64,000 bases of DNA, taken from positions 12,519-76,518 of the forward strand of contig CAWUVH010000006.1 in assembly GCA_963925895.1 (NCBI GenBank), read 5' to 3'. Under the pieces are notes generated by a model. That model was not told the DNA's origin and did no database searches. It saw only the letters and a program-made list of their open reading frames with translations. Below are positions 16,192 through 24,958 of the stretch, piece by piece. The translations under genes and the position numbers were made by a program. This DNA is from Eutrophovita sp913057845. GTDB lineage: Bacteria; Pseudomonadota; Gammaproteobacteria; Burkholderiales; Eutrophovitaceae. The first letter of the stretch is position 1. Each line of letters starts with the position of its first letter.

Positions 16192-16791
16192 ATGATGACG
16201 CTCTACTCGGGCACGACTTGCCCTTTTAGCCACCGATGCAGGATTGTTTTATACGAAAAAGGTATGGATTTTCAGATTGTAGACGTTGATTTGTTCGATA
16301 AGCCGGAGGATCTGGCCGTGATGAATCCTTACAATCAAACACCGGTTTTGGTAGAAAGGGATCTTGTACTGTATGAATCAAACATCATTAATGAGTACAT
16401 TGACGACCGCTTTCCACATCCGCAATTGATGCCGGCTGATCCTGCTCTTAAAGCAAGAGCTCGATTGTTTTTGTTTCGCTTTGAGGATGATCTTTTTTCT
16501 CATATCCCAGCCATCGAATCTGGAACGACGCGTCAAGCTGATCAGGCGAGAGCTCAGGTTCGAGATGGTTTGATTCAAATTGCTCCGGTTTTCTTGCGTC
16601 AGAAACACATGTTGGGTGACGAATTTTCTATGCTTGACGTGGCTATCGCGCCCCTACTTTGGCGACTGGATCTCTACGGTATTCAGCTTCCTAAACAAGC
16701 AGCTCCACTCATGAAGTATGCGGAGCGGTTATTTAGCCGTTCTGCTTTCGTTGAAGCATTAACGCCGTCAGAAAAGGTGATGCGTAAGTGA
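16192..16791 (+). CDS. sspA: Stringent starvation protein A (GST-fold)
   Basis: 199 aa. The thioredoxin-like N-domain is 'MMTLYSGTTCPFSHRCRIVLYEKGMDF', with the GST fold continuing through 'YNQTPVLVERDLVLYESNIINEYIDDRFPHP'. This matches SspA, an RNA polymerase-associated protein lacking GST activity. It lies 49 bp after petC and overlaps sspB by 4 bp; petABC-sspAB is a standard betaproteobacterial array. The pair links starvation transcription with proteolysis. Confidence 0.93.
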   Translation: MMTLYSGTTCPFSHRCRIVLYEKGMDFQIVDVDLFDKPEDLAVMNPYNQTPVLVERDLVLYESNIINEYIDDRFPHPQLMPADPALKARARLFLFRFEDDLFSHIPAIESGTTRQADQARAQVRDGLIQIAPVFLRQKHMLGDEFSMLDVAIAPLLWRLDLYGIQLPKQAAPLMKYAERLFSRSAFVEALTPSEKVMRK

Positions 16792-17195
16792 AGGCGTTGC
16801 CCTCAACTTCGCCTTATCTTATTCGGGCTATTTATGATTGGTGTTGTGACGCATCTCAAACGCCGTATCTATCGGTTCGGGTGTCGGAATCATCGAGCGT
16901 TCCGATGGAGCACGCTAAGGATGGCGAAATTGTTTTGAACATTGGCGTAGGTGCGACAAGAGATCTTCGAATTGAAAATGACGGCATAACTTTCTCGGCG
17001 CGCTTTAATGCGGTCCCTCGGGAAATTTATGTTTCCATTAAGGATGTAAAGGGAATTTTCTCTCGCGAATCTGGACAAGGACTGGCATTTGATTTACAGG
17101 ATAGCCCAGAGCAGGAGAGCCCAAATATTGAGGAAAAGAAACTGGTCGATCCAGTTAGTATTTCGTCGAAGAAAAGGTTAAAGATCGTTAAGTAG
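16788..17195 (+). CDS. sspB: ClpXP specificity-enhancing factor SspB
   Basis: 135 aa. The folded domain is 'STSPYLIRAIYDWCCDASQTPYLSV' followed by 'IVLNIGVGATRDLRIENDGITFSARFNAVPREIYV', typical of SspB, which tethers ssrA-tagged substrates to ClpX. A flexible acidic linker and a short C-terminal tail 'RLKIVK' follow; in the family this tail is the ClpX-binding module. It is coupled to sspA by an ATGA overlap. Confidence 0.92.
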   Translation: MKALPSTSPYLIRAIYDWCCDASQTPYLSVRVSESSSVPMEHAKDGEIVLNIGVGATRDLRIENDGITFSARFNAVPREIYVSIKDVKGIFSRESGQGLAFDLQDSPEQESPNIEEKKLVDPVSISSKKRLKIVK

Positions 17196-17216
17196 TGACT
17201 TAGTGATTGAAGCATT

Positions 17217-17222
17217 TATAAT
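17217..17222 (+). promoter_or_regulatory. Candidate -10 box of the tRNA-Thr gene
   Basis: A perfect TATAAT ends 10 bases before the first tRNA base, where a -10 element for a tRNA gene is expected. The -35 is not convincing. Confidence 0.35.
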
Positions 17223-17232
17223 TAGTACTTCA

Positions 17233-17308
<76 letters not shown>

Positions 17309-17336
17309 TATTTTTGAACACTACCGGGAGGTTGTA

Positions 17337-17699
17337 ATGCTGATTGGAAGCAATACGAAGAACCGATTGGGGTGGCTTGTGGGATTTTCTCTCTGTGCGC
17401 TAGCAACTTTAGACGTAGTTGCTGCTGAGATGACTTTTGAGGACGCGCAGATCCGCACTGTCCATGCTCGTAAGCAGATGGAAGAGAAGAAAAGACCATA
17501 CGATGCTGCTGTTGAAGAGGCTCAGAAGAGACGTGGAGTAGTGGCTGACCTCACCGCAAATTTGAAAACTGCTCAAGCAAAGCTTGATGAGGCTGAGGCC
17601 CAAGTTCTCAGCTTGGAGAAGGAATATGAAAATCTACAAAAAATTTGGGCAGAGGAAGCAAAAAGGCTCAAAGAAATTCACAGTAAGGAACTTCGTTAG
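17337..17699 (+). CDS. Small secreted coiled-coil protein, unknown function
   Basis: 120 aa from ATG 17337 (GGGAGG just upstream); an in-frame ATG inside the tRNA is not credible. A signal peptide (about residues 11-31, 'LGWLVGFSLCALATLDVVAAE') is followed by a nearly continuous charged helix rich in Ala, Glu, Lys and Gln with heptad character ('TANLKTAQAKLDEAEAQVLS'). I do not recognise the family. It is placed between a tRNA and sucCD; a periplasmic scaffold or lipoprotein-like role is only a guess. Confidence 0.6.
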   Translation: MLIGSNTKNRLGWLVGFSLCALATLDVVAAEMTFEDAQIRTVHARKQMEEKKRPYDAAVEEAQKRRGVVADLTANLKTAQAKLDEAEAQVLSLEKEYENLQKIWAEEAKRLKEIHSKELR

Positions 17700-17735
17700 C
17701 CTCACAATTATTCTGAAAATCTGGTGTAAATTCGT

Positions 17736-18905
17736 ATGAAAATCCATGAATATCAAGCGAAAGAAATTTTGCGTGCTTATGGCGTTAAAACCCCAAAAGG
17801 AGTCCCATGTTTCTCAGTTGATGAGGCCGAGGAGGCCGCCCGTAAATTGGGCGGCGATGTCTGGGTTGTAAAAGCACAAATTCACGCTGGTGGTCGTGGT
17901 AAGGGTGGTGGCGTCAAAGTTGTAAAGTCTTTTGACGAAGTGAGGGCGGTCTCTTCAAGTATTCTTGGAATGCAGCTAGTGACGCATCAAACTGGCTCGA
18001 CTGGGCAGTTAGTTAAACGCCTCATGGTTGAGGAGGGCGCGGCGATCGAAAAAGAGCTATATGTCGGCATGGTTGTTGACCGTTCGACTCAAACTATATG
18101 TCTTATGGCCTCCTCAGAGGGGGGCATGGACATTGAGGAAGTCGCTGCGTCTACGCCTGAAAAAATCCATAAAATTTTTATTGACCCTAAGCAGGGACTT
18201 GATCGTATTGCTTCAATTCAATTGAATAAAAAGATTGGATTACCTCAACAGGCTCTAGAAAAAGGGGCGGATCTATTTGAGGGGTTATACCAAGCATTTG
18301 TTGATACTGACGCCTCGTTAGCGGAAATCAATCCTATGATTCTTACGGTTGATGGTGACATATTGGCGCTTGATGCCAAAATGAATTTCGACACTAACGC
18401 ATTATTCAGGCAGCCTAAGATTCTCGATATGCGGGATTTGGATGAGGAGGATCCCGCTGAAATAGAGGCGTCAAAATTTGATTTGTCCTACATCTCTCTA
18501 GATGGAGACATCGGGTGCCTCGTCAATGGCGCAGGCTTGGCGATGGCGACTATGGATGTCATTAAATTGTTTGGTGGTGAGCCCGCGAACTTTTTAGATG
18601 TGGGTGGTGGCGCCACGACCGAGAAAGTTACTGAGGCGTTCAAAATTATGTTGTCCAACCCAAAGCTAAAAGCCATTTTAGTAAATATTTTTGGTGGCAT
18701 CATGCAATGCGACGTCATTGCGACTGGTGTGGTCGAGGCTGCGAAGCAGGTTGATCTTACTGTACCTTTGGTGGTTCGGATGAAGGGGACTAACGAAGAC
18801 TTGGGCAAACAGATTTTAAGAGAGTCTGGTTTGCCAATTATTTCATCTGACACCATGGCTGATGCTGCTCAGCAGGTCGTCGAAGCAGCGCGAGGTGGTC
18901 AATAA
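17736..18905 (+). CDS. sucC: Succinyl-CoA synthetase (ADP-forming), beta subunit
   Basis: 389 aa, standard length. The ATP-grasp opening 'MKIHEYQAKEILRAYGVKTPKG' and 'VVKAQIHAGGRGKGGGVKVV' bind nucleotide. 'LAEINPMILT' and 'DVGGGATTEKV' with 'NIFGGIMQCDVIA' are the ligase and CoA-binding signatures. With SucD it interconverts succinyl-CoA and succinate with ADP phosphorylation in the TCA cycle; the box pathway downstream also yields succinyl-CoA. Its stop is 1 bp before sucD. Confidence 0.96.
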   Translation: MKIHEYQAKEILRAYGVKTPKGVPCFSVDEAEEAARKLGGDVWVVKAQIHAGGRGKGGGVKVVKSFDEVRAVSSSILGMQLVTHQTGSTGQLVKRLMVEEGAAIEKELYVGMVVDRSTQTICLMASSEGGMDIEEVAASTPEKIHKIFIDPKQGLDRIASIQLNKKIGLPQQALEKGADLFEGLYQAFVDTDASLAEINPMILTVDGDILALDAKMNFDTNALFRQPKILDMRDLDEEDPAEIEASKFDLSYISLDGDIGCLVNGAGLAMATMDVIKLFGGEPANFLDVGGGATTEKVTEAFKIMLSNPKLKAILVNIFGGIMQCDVIATGVVEAAKQVDLTVPLVVRMKGTNEDLGKQILRESGLPIISSDTMADAAQQVVEAARGGQ

Positions 18906-18906
18906 G

Positions 18907-19788
18907 ATGTCGATCTTAATAAATAAAAATACGCGAGTTATCACTCAAGGCATCACGGGTAAAACAGGTCGGTTTCATACGCAAACCAGTCGGGATTACG
19001 CAAATGGTCGATCTTGTTACGTCGCTGGTGTGAATCCCAAAAAGGCCGGGCAGGATTTTGAAGGAATCCCGATTTATGGGACGGTAGTCGAGGCGAAACA
19101 GCAAACTGGGGCAACGGTGTCTGTAGTTTATGTTCCTCCGGTCGGCGCGGCTGCGGCAATATTAGAGGCAGTAGAGGCGGAGCTTGAGTTGGTGATTTGT
19201 ATTACGGAGGGAATTCCGGTTAAAGACATGATCGAACTTCGTTATAGCATGCGTAATATGAATAGTCGTACATTGTTGCTTGGGCCGAATTGCCCAGGTG
19301 TGATCACGCCTGATGAATTAAAAATTGGGATCATGCCGGGACATATCCATAGGAAAGGCCGTATCGGTGTGGTGTCTCGGTCTGGGACTCTGACGTATGA
19401 AGCCGTTGCTCAATTAACTGAGTTGGGTCTTGGGCAAAGTACCGCTGTCGGTATTGGCGGTGATCCTGTAAACGGGCTCAAACACATTGATGTGTTAAAA
19501 CTATTTAATGAAGACCCAGAAACTGATGCCGTCGTAATGATCGGTGAAATTGGCGGCACCGATGAAGAGGCCGCTGCGGTTTGGGTTAAGGAGCACATGT
19601 CAAAGCCAGTAGTGGGGTTTATAGCTGGAGTTACAGCGCCTGCTGGTAAAAGAATGGGACATGCGGGAGCCATCATTTCAGGTGGTCAGGGAACCGCTGA
19701 TGAAAAGCTCAGAATCATGGATGCCAGTGGCATTTCAGTCACTCGGGACCCATCTAAAATGGGTTCACTTCTAAAATCGGTTCTCTGA
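18907..19788 (+). CDS. sucD: Succinyl-CoA synthetase, alpha subunit
   Basis: 293 aa from ATG 18907. The Rossmann CoA-binding domain is 'MSILINKNTRVITQGITGKTG', and 'GPNCPGVITP' and 'RSGTLTYEAV' are family signatures. The phosphorylated histidine lies in 'GHAGAIISGG'. It is coupled to sucC. The 3' end overlaps the convergent CWC gene by 18 bp. Confidence 0.96.
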   Translation: MSILINKNTRVITQGITGKTGRFHTQTSRDYANGRSCYVAGVNPKKAGQDFEGIPIYGTVVEAKQQTGATVSVVYVPPVGAAAAILEAVEAELELVICITEGIPVKDMIELRYSMRNMNSRTLLLGPNCPGVITPDELKIGIMPGHIHRKGRIGVVSRSGTLTYEAVAQLTELGLGQSTAVGIGGDPVNGLKHIDVLKLFNEDPETDAVVMIGEIGGTDEEAAAVWVKEHMSKPVVGFIAGVTAPAGKRMGHAGAIISGGQGTADEKLRIMDASGISVTRDPSKMGSLLKSVL

Positions 19789-19959
19789 TGTAAGTTTTTT
19801 TGAATTGATTGCTTCGTCAACGCAGCTAGGGCAGAAACAGGCATCACCAAGATCCCCATATAAGACGTTTGGGAAGTCAGTTGCGCACCAGCACGGCTGG
19901 GTATCGCGCACTCCACAGCTAAACTCAGCATCGCACCGCTCACACACGTTCGTAGTCAT
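19771..19959 (-). CDS. Cysteine-rich CWC-type small protein
   Basis: 62 aa with nine cysteines in pairs: 'CERCDAEFSCG', 'PCWC' and 'ACFCPSCVDEAI'. The CxxC...CWC...CxC pattern is that of the cysteine-rich CWC family (probable metal-binding, function unknown). It lies 12 bp after the GST gene in the same direction, and its 3' end overlaps sucD from the opposite strand. Confidence 0.75.
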   Translation of the reverse strand: MTTNVCERCDAEFSCGVRDTQPCWCATDFPNVLYGDLGDACFCPSCVDEAINSKKLTSENRF

Positions 19960-19971
19960 TGTCTCGGTTGT

Positions 19972-20595
19972 TTAGTTTGCAAATGGAACGGACATTCCCT
20001 TTTTGACGGCCTCTCTATCCCCGATAGCCTCGTACCAACGCAAAACGCTGGGGTAATTGGTTAATTCGATTTTATGCCATTCATGTCGAGCCACCCAAGG
20101 ATATGTCGCGATATCGGCTATCGAGTAGTCTTCGGAAAAAAACTCATTGTTAGATAAGTGACTATCAAGTACGCCATATAGCCGTGCGGTCTCTTTTTGA
20201 TAACGGTCGATGGCATAGGGGATTGGTTCAGGGGCTGCCCGAAGGAAATGATGAACTTGTCCAAATATTGGTCCTGCCCCCCCCATTTGGAACATGAGCC
20301 ACTGAATGGTGGTGTGTCGCGTAGGGCCTGAGACCGGCAAAAATCGCTGAAACTTCTCCGCAAGATAAATCAAGATAGCACCTGATTCAAAGAGCTTTAG
20401 AGGAGATCCACTATCCGTATCGTGGTCGACAATCGCTGGAATTTTATTGTTGGGGCTGATCGAGAGGAAGTCCTGGGTGAATTGCTCGCCTTTGCCGATA
20501 TTGACGCTGATGGTTCGGTAGTCCGTGGCTAACTCCTCCAGCATGATCGAGACTTTTCTGCCGTTCGGCGTTCCCCATGTATATAAATCTATCAA
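19972..20595 (-). CDS. Glutathione S-transferase family protein (YfcG/YghU-like)
   Basis: 207 aa. The thioredoxin-like N-domain has 'MIDLYTWGTPNGRKVSIMLEEL' with the Asn/Thr-type active site ('TPNGRK') of the Nu-class GSTs, and 'NNKIPAIVDHD' with the cis-Pro. The helical C-domain includes 'YSIADIATYPWVARHEW'. Members of this class have disulfide-bond reductase activity with glutathione. It is probably co-transcribed with the CWC gene. Confidence 0.85.
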   Translation of the reverse strand: MIDLYTWGTPNGRKVSIMLEELATDYRTISVNIGKGEQFTQDFLSISPNNKIPAIVDHDTDSGSPLKLFESGAILIYLAEKFQRFLPVSGPTRHTTIQWLMFQMGGAGPIFGQVHHFLRAAPEPIPYAIDRYQKETARLYGVLDSHLSNNEFFSEDYSIADIATYPWVARHEWHKIELTNYPSVLRWYEAIGDREAVKKGMSVPFAN

Positions 20596-20683
20596 TGTAA
20601 CCCCCTGTGCTATGTAGTTGTATGATGACAGTCATCATGTGAGTTATTTCCAAGCAGTTTAAACGAAGAGGTTACTAAAGTCC

Positions 20684-20896
20684 TTGGTTAAGTGGATTCT
20701 GACGATGGTGCTCGTCGTAGGTTTAGTCGCATACACCAAGCCTGTTTTTCTTAAATTACTGGGAAAATTGGTTGGTCGGGAGATGATGCCCGGTGATATC
20801 ACGGTGCATTTGTTTGGGCGGAAGCTGTATTTGCCGTTTGGCTCGACGATATTGTTTAGTTGTATTGCGACTTGCTTATATTGGAGTATTCGTTGA
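20684..20896 (+). CDS. DUF2905 family two-helix membrane protein
   Basis: 70 aa from TTG 20684. It has two hydrophobic helices (about 4-22 and 51-67) separated by 'LGKLVGREMMPGDITVHLFGRKLYLP', the conserved G-D-I loop of DUF2905. The function is unknown. It is short and between divergent and convergent neighbours, but the family match is clear. Confidence 0.75.
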   Translation: MVKWILTMVLVVGLVAYTKPVFLKLLGKLVGREMMPGDITVHLFGRKLYLPFGSTILFSCIATCLYWSIR

Positions 20897-20920
20897 TGCC
20901 GTAATGGGTTTTATTCGCCA

Positions 20921-22108
20921 TCATTTTCGCTTGGGAAGCGCTTGCGACAGAGCGGTAATGCGCGCATCTCTTACGCGTTGATTGATGGTCCTTGTATTCT
21001 CTTTAGTCGCCAAGTGATCATACTTGAGTGATTTCAATATTTCTAATGCTGCCGTAAGACTTCTTAAGTGCTGTGGATACATCTCTTCGGCAAGGACGTG
21101 ACCAATAATTTTTGCGGCGCCTAAAATATTTTTAAAACGTTCTGGGTTTCTTAACCCGTCAAGGTGCATCACAAGATCGAGCATATTTTCATTAGATAAT
21201 TCTGCCGCTTGAGAGATTGAAGCAAGATGACTTAAAAGCAGGGTCGATGTTTGGTATTGATCCTTAGAGACCCTGAGTTGGGTCAATAATTTTTTTGCAT
21301 GTTCGACATTGCGGGGAGCAACGTTAGGTTTTTTGTTTCTGATAATCGCAGTGATGTCGTGTTCGGTTAGTAACGAAAAAATTGCCACTCTAGTTGCAAT
21401 GGGCGCTTGATCTATTGCAGCAAGGTCGAGAGCTTTGATAATAAGTGCTTTATTGTCAGAGTTGAGCATGCCGCGCGAGAATGTATCGCTGATTGCATTT
21501 AACGCACCGCAGCTCGCTAAGCTATGGATCATTCGAGAGGGGGCCTTCGCCATAAGCCCTTTAATAATCTCACTCCAAATTCGTTCGGGACTCAAGTGTG
21601 CGAGTTCGCCCGAATTGACAATATTAACCATGAGGTCAAGTGTCTTCGGGTCAATATCGAACTCAAGTTTAGATGCGAATCGACATACTCTGAGTACTCG
21701 CAGTGGATCCTCAACAAAGGCCTCGCTGACATGCCTGAGTACTTTTTTGTTGAGATCTGAAATTCCGTTAAATGGATCGATCAGTTCACCTTCAGTAGAT
21801 TTTGCGATCGCATTAATCGTTAGGTCTCGTCTCTCTAGGTCTTCCTCTAAGGTTACTGAGGGTTCCGCATGGAAGGTGAATCCTTGATGACCTCGGCCCG
21901 CTTTTCGCTCAGTGCGTGCAAGAGCATATTCTTCTTTCGTGCGAGGATGCAGAAATACTGGAAAGTCTCGACCGACTGGAATGAAACCTTGCGCGATCAT
22001 TTGCTCGACACTAGAGCCCACAACCACAAAGTCTCGGTCAGTGACTGTGATCCCCAGTAAATCATCCCTGACCGCTCCGCCAACTAGATAATAAGATGGT
22101 TTATTCAT
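20921..22108 (-). CDS. cca: CCA tRNA nucleotidyltransferase
   Basis: 395 aa. The class II polymerase head is 'YYLVGGAVRDDLLGI' with 'VTDRDFVVVGSS' giving the two catalytic Asp residues, followed by 'RTERKAGRGHQGF', 'EEDLERRDLTINAIA' (nucleotide recognition RRD) and 'VLRVCRFASKLEF'. It adds or repairs the tRNA 3' CCA. The C-terminal part where the E. coli enzyme has an HD phosphohydrolase domain is present in length but lacks a readable HD motif ('FSLLTEHDITA' in its place), so the phosphatase activities are probably lost. It lies 30 bp after the preceding SDR gene. Confidence 0.92.
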   Translation of the reverse strand: MNKPSYYLVGGAVRDDLLGITVTDRDFVVVGSSVEQMIAQGFIPVGRDFPVFLHPRTKEEYALARTERKAGRGHQGFTFHAEPSVTLEEDLERRDLTINAIAKSTEGELIDPFNGISDLNKKVLRHVSEAFVEDPLRVLRVCRFASKLEFDIDPKTLDLMVNIVNSGELAHLSPERIWSEIIKGLMAKAPSRMIHSLASCGALNAISDTFSRGMLNSDNKALIIKALDLAAIDQAPIATRVAIFSLLTEHDITAIIRNKKPNVAPRNVEHAKKLLTQLRVSKDQYQTSTLLLSHLASISQAAELSNENMLDLVMHLDGLRNPERFKNILGAAKIIGHVLAEEMYPQHLRSLTAALEILKSLKYDHLATKENTRTINQRVRDARITALSQALPKRK

Positions 22109-22138
22109 AGAGATAACCTCGATTGAAGGGCGAGCTCT

Positions 22139-23044
22139 TTAAGTTAATTGAGAGAGGTAACTCGGTGCAATGCTTTCGATTGTTTTGTAAGAGTTGATTG
22201 ATGCTGCGTCACACGTATTATCGATGGACATGGACGCTAAGTTATCTCGCGTGATTAGGTTGAGTTGAAGTAGCTCTAATGTTCGCGCTTGCAATTGGGC
22301 CGCCCAGTCCGGAAGTGGGATTATCTTCGGAGACAGCCGGCCAAACCCGGTGGCATAGCGAACCAGTTCGATTAACTCATACTGTCGTGGTCCGCACAGC
22401 TCTATCAGGGATCTTTTTTCGTTTCCATTGATGCAATTCATCACGGCCTGGGTTAAGTCGCCAACGAATATGGGTTGAAACTTGGCTGTAGGTTTGGCTA
22501 ATGGTATGAGGGGCAACCAATTGGCGAGCTTGGTGAACATTGATAAAAAAGAATCCCCATCACCAAAAACTACAGATGGACGAAGAATGTGGAAAGAAGT
22601 CGACTTGTGCAATGTATCCGCAATGATTTGTTCTCCCTCAGCTTTTGATCTCAGGTAGGCGCTTGGCGCTGAGGCTGAGGATTTTAGTGCCGATAGGTGA
22701 ATCAGTTTTTTAACTTTTTGGTTATTACAGCTGGCAACAATTTTTCCCACGAAGTTAGCGTGAAATTTTTTAAAGTCACCTTTCCGGGTTTCATGGAGAA
22801 TGCCCACACAATTGATGACGATATCAACGCCTATAAACAATTGATCGAGACTCTCAAGTTTCGAAATGTCGGTTTGAAGTAGTTCTACATTTTGAAGGAT
22901 GATCAACCCTCCCTTGGTGCGTTCACGGTTTCGGGTGGGGATTCGAACGCGATAACCGGCGCGCGATAGGGCTTCAGTCAGGTAGCCGCCGACAAATCCG
23001 GCGCCGCCTAAAATCAATACTGTAGTCTGGTTGGATTTATTCAT
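22139..23044 (-). CDS. NDUFA9-like NAD(P)-binding protein
   Basis: 301 aa. The N-terminal Rossmann motif is 'VLILGGAGFVGGYLTEAL', then 'DIVINCVGIL', 'LIHLSALKSSASAPSAYLRSKAEGE' (atypical SDR with YxxxK equivalent Y-L-R-S-K) and 'ILRPSVVFGDGDSF'. This is the complex I NDUFA9/39-kDa-like atypical SDR group, common as a single gene next to cca in Betaproteobacteria. Its substrate or partner is unknown. It probably forms an operon with cca. Confidence 0.82.
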   Translation of the reverse strand: MNKSNQTTVLILGGAGFVGGYLTEALSRAGYRVRIPTRNRERTKGGLIILQNVELLQTDISKLESLDQLFIGVDIVINCVGILHETRKGDFKKFHANFVGKIVASCNNQKVKKLIHLSALKSSASAPSAYLRSKAEGEQIIADTLHKSTSFHILRPSVVFGDGDSFLSMFTKLANWLPLIPLAKPTAKFQPIFVGDLTQAVMNCINGNEKRSLIELCGPRQYELIELVRYATGFGRLSPKIIPLPDWAAQLQARTLELLQLNLITRDNLASMSIDNTCDAASINSYKTIESIAPSYLSQLT

Positions 23045-23164
23045 TAAATTCCCTGCTCATATGTTTGCTTGATGATATTCTATCTCCAAACAATTAAGTA
23101 ATAAGAATGAGGCACTATGAACAATTCTTTAGTTTTAATTTTAAAAATTAAGTTTTTAGGTTGA

Positions 23165-23824
23165 ATGATGACGCAAGATGACATGAAACGTGCGGCAGCA
23201 CGAGAGGCAGTAAACCATTTATCCAGAGGCGATATTGTGGGTGTCGGCACCGGCTCAACTGCGAATTATTTTATCGAAGAATTGTCTATTTGGGGCGGGG
23301 CTGCTGGAGCAGTGGCCAGCTCTGAGGCAACCGCGTCTCGTTTGCGTGCTTGTGGTATTCCCGTTTTAGACCTTAATCAGATAGGGGGTTTTGGGGTTTA
23401 TGTGGATGGAGCAGATGAAATCAATCACAAGCTTGAAATGATTAAAGGCGGTGGGGGTGCGCTCACTCGAGAAAAGATCGTTGCAGCCGTGGCCCAGAGG
23501 TTTATTTGTATAGTCGATGAAGCTAAGGTTGTTGACGTTTTAGGGGGGTTCCCTCTGCCCGTTGAGGTGATTCCGATGGCCAGCGCGCAGGTTTCGAGAG
23601 TGATGCGGGATTTAGGCGGAGAGCCAAAACCTAGGGAAGAGTTTTTGACGGATAACGGTAATGTGATTCTGGACATTCATGGACTGAGTATTAAAAATGC
23701 TGTAGAACTAGAGCGCCAGATCAACAATATCGTTGGTGTCGTTACGAATGGCATCTTTGCGAACAGAGCTGCGGATGTGATGGTTGTAGGGACAAATGAC
23801 GGTGTTCGCGTCTCAAGACGCTGA
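23165..23824 (+). CDS. rpiA: Ribose-5-phosphate isomerase A
   Basis: 219 aa, usual length; ATG 23165 or 23168. Motifs include 'VGVGTGSTANYFIEEL' (phosphate loop), 'VDGADEINHKLEMIKGGGGALTREKIV' (catalytic Asp/Lys region), 'FICIVDEAK' and 'PLPVEVIPMA'. It interconverts ribose 5-phosphate and ribulose 5-phosphate in the pentose phosphate pathway. It stands alone in the plus direction with a 90-bp gap before phoU. Confidence 0.96.
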   Translation: MMTQDDMKRAAAREAVNHLSRGDIVGVGTGSTANYFIEELSIWGGAAGAVASSEATASRLRACGIPVLDLNQIGGFGVYVDGADEINHKLEMIKGGGGALTREKIVAAVAQRFICIVDEAKVVDVLGGFPLPVEVIPMASAQVSRVMRDLGGEPKPREEFLTDNGNVILDIHGLSIKNAVELERQINNIVGVVTNGIFANRAADVMVVGTNDGVRVSRR

Positions 23825-23914
23825 ATTTATTGTGATCTTGTAGTGAATCCGTAATATTTATGCTGGATTATATAAAATTTATAATACCCACCGAATTTGA
23901 AAAAGCGTTAATTT

Positions 23915-24622
23915 ATGAATATTGATCAACATACAGTGAAAAAATTTGATGCCGAGCTTGAAGGTTTGCGTGCTCAGATCTTAAAGATGGGTGGTTTGGT
24001 CGAGGAGCAAATTACTCAAGCATTAAACGCATTAACGACTGGTGACTTGGCCTTATGCGACCAGATTGAAAAAGGTGACCATAAAGTCAACGCGATGGAA
24101 GTTGAGATTGACGAAAAAATAAGTCGCGTCATTGCTTTGCGTCAGCCGGCAGCTGGCGATCTCCGATTGCTGATGGCCTTTGAGAAAACAATTACTGATT
24201 TAGAGCGAATAGGGGATGAGGCAGACAAGATCGCGCGTATGACAAAACTTATTTATACGAACGAACGCATTCGCATGCCTCGAACGACCGAGATACGACA
24301 TATGTCAGAGATCAGCTTGGCCATGCTGAGAAATGCTCTGGATGCTTTTGCTCGGCTAGACGCCTCACTCACGGCAGAAGTGATCGCTAGAGATGATGAT
24401 GTTGATGAGGAATTCAAGGCCATACTGCGTCAGTTAATCACGATGATGATGGAAGACCCGAGAACTATATCTATGTCCATTGAGATGTTGTTCATTGCTA
24501 AAGCAATTGAGCGTATCGGGGATCATGCTAAGAATATTGCTGAATACGTCATCTATATCGTGAAGGGCAAGGATGTCAGACACGTTTCTAGAGAAGAGGT
24601 TGAGCGTCAGGCAAATAGCTAG
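23915..24622 (+). CDS. phoU: Phosphate-signalling protein PhoU
   Basis: 235 aa with the two PhoU three-helix repeats: 'LRAQILKMGGLVEEQITQAL' and 'MRLPAAGDLR'-like 'LRQPAAGDLRLLMAFEKTITDLERIGDEADKIA', then 'IAKAIERIGDHAKNIAEYVIY'. The E/DxxxD metal-cluster motifs are present in both halves. PhoU restrains PhoR/PhoB signalling and the Pst transporter. No pst or phoBR genes lie in the window, so it is detached from the usual operon. Confidence 0.93.
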   Translation: MNIDQHTVKKFDAELEGLRAQILKMGGLVEEQITQALNALTTGDLALCDQIEKGDHKVNAMEVEIDEKISRVIALRQPAAGDLRLLMAFEKTITDLERIGDEADKIARMTKLIYTNERIRMPRTTEIRHMSEISLAMLRNALDAFARLDASLTAEVIARDDDVDEEFKAILRQLITMMMEDPRTISMSIEMLFIAKAIERIGDHAKNIAEYVIYIVKGKDVRHVSREEVERQANS

Positions 24623-24671
24623 CGAGTTGAGACGGCTTTATTAGATGGGTAATATTTAGAACAGCACCTAT

Positions 24672-24941
24672 TCAGTCAGTCGGCACAAAACCCTGTGCGC
24701 TATCTGCGCCATCCCCAAAGAAGTATTTTTCCGTTTGTTCTTTTAAATATTTTCTCGCCTCGGGGTCTGACAAGTTGAGCCTATTTTCATTAACAAGCAT
24801 TTTTTGTTGTTCCAGCCAGGTTCCCCAAGATTTTTTAGAGACATTGCTGAAAATGCGCTCCCCCAGCTCTCCAGGGAAAGGAGGGGAATCCATCGCCTCT
24901 TGGTTTGGGCCTAATTTGATGCATGTAATAGTTTGGGTCAT
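24672..24941 (-). CDS. yggX: YggX-type Fe(II)-trafficking / oxidative damage protection protein
   Basis: 89 aa, normal size. 'ITCIKLGPNQEAMDSPPFPGELGERIF' contains the conserved N-terminal segment (usual Cys-Lys-Leu), then 'VSKKSWGTWLEQQKMLVNENRLNL' and 'FFGDG', all characteristic. It protects Fe-S enzymes and is linked to iron supply. It lies 17 bp after argA in the same direction, a common pairing. Confidence 0.93.
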   Translation of the reverse strand: MTQTITCIKLGPNQEAMDSPPFPGELGERIFSNVSKKSWGTWLEQQKMLVNENRLNLSDPEARKYLKEQTEKYFFGDGADSAQGFVPTD

Positions 24942-24958
24942 TTTTAGTTTAATAGCCT

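Noticed and set aside
21435..21887. Plus-strand frame of 150 codons
   Set aside because: It is antisense to cca, Ser/Leu-rich, with no start signal or homology that I can see.
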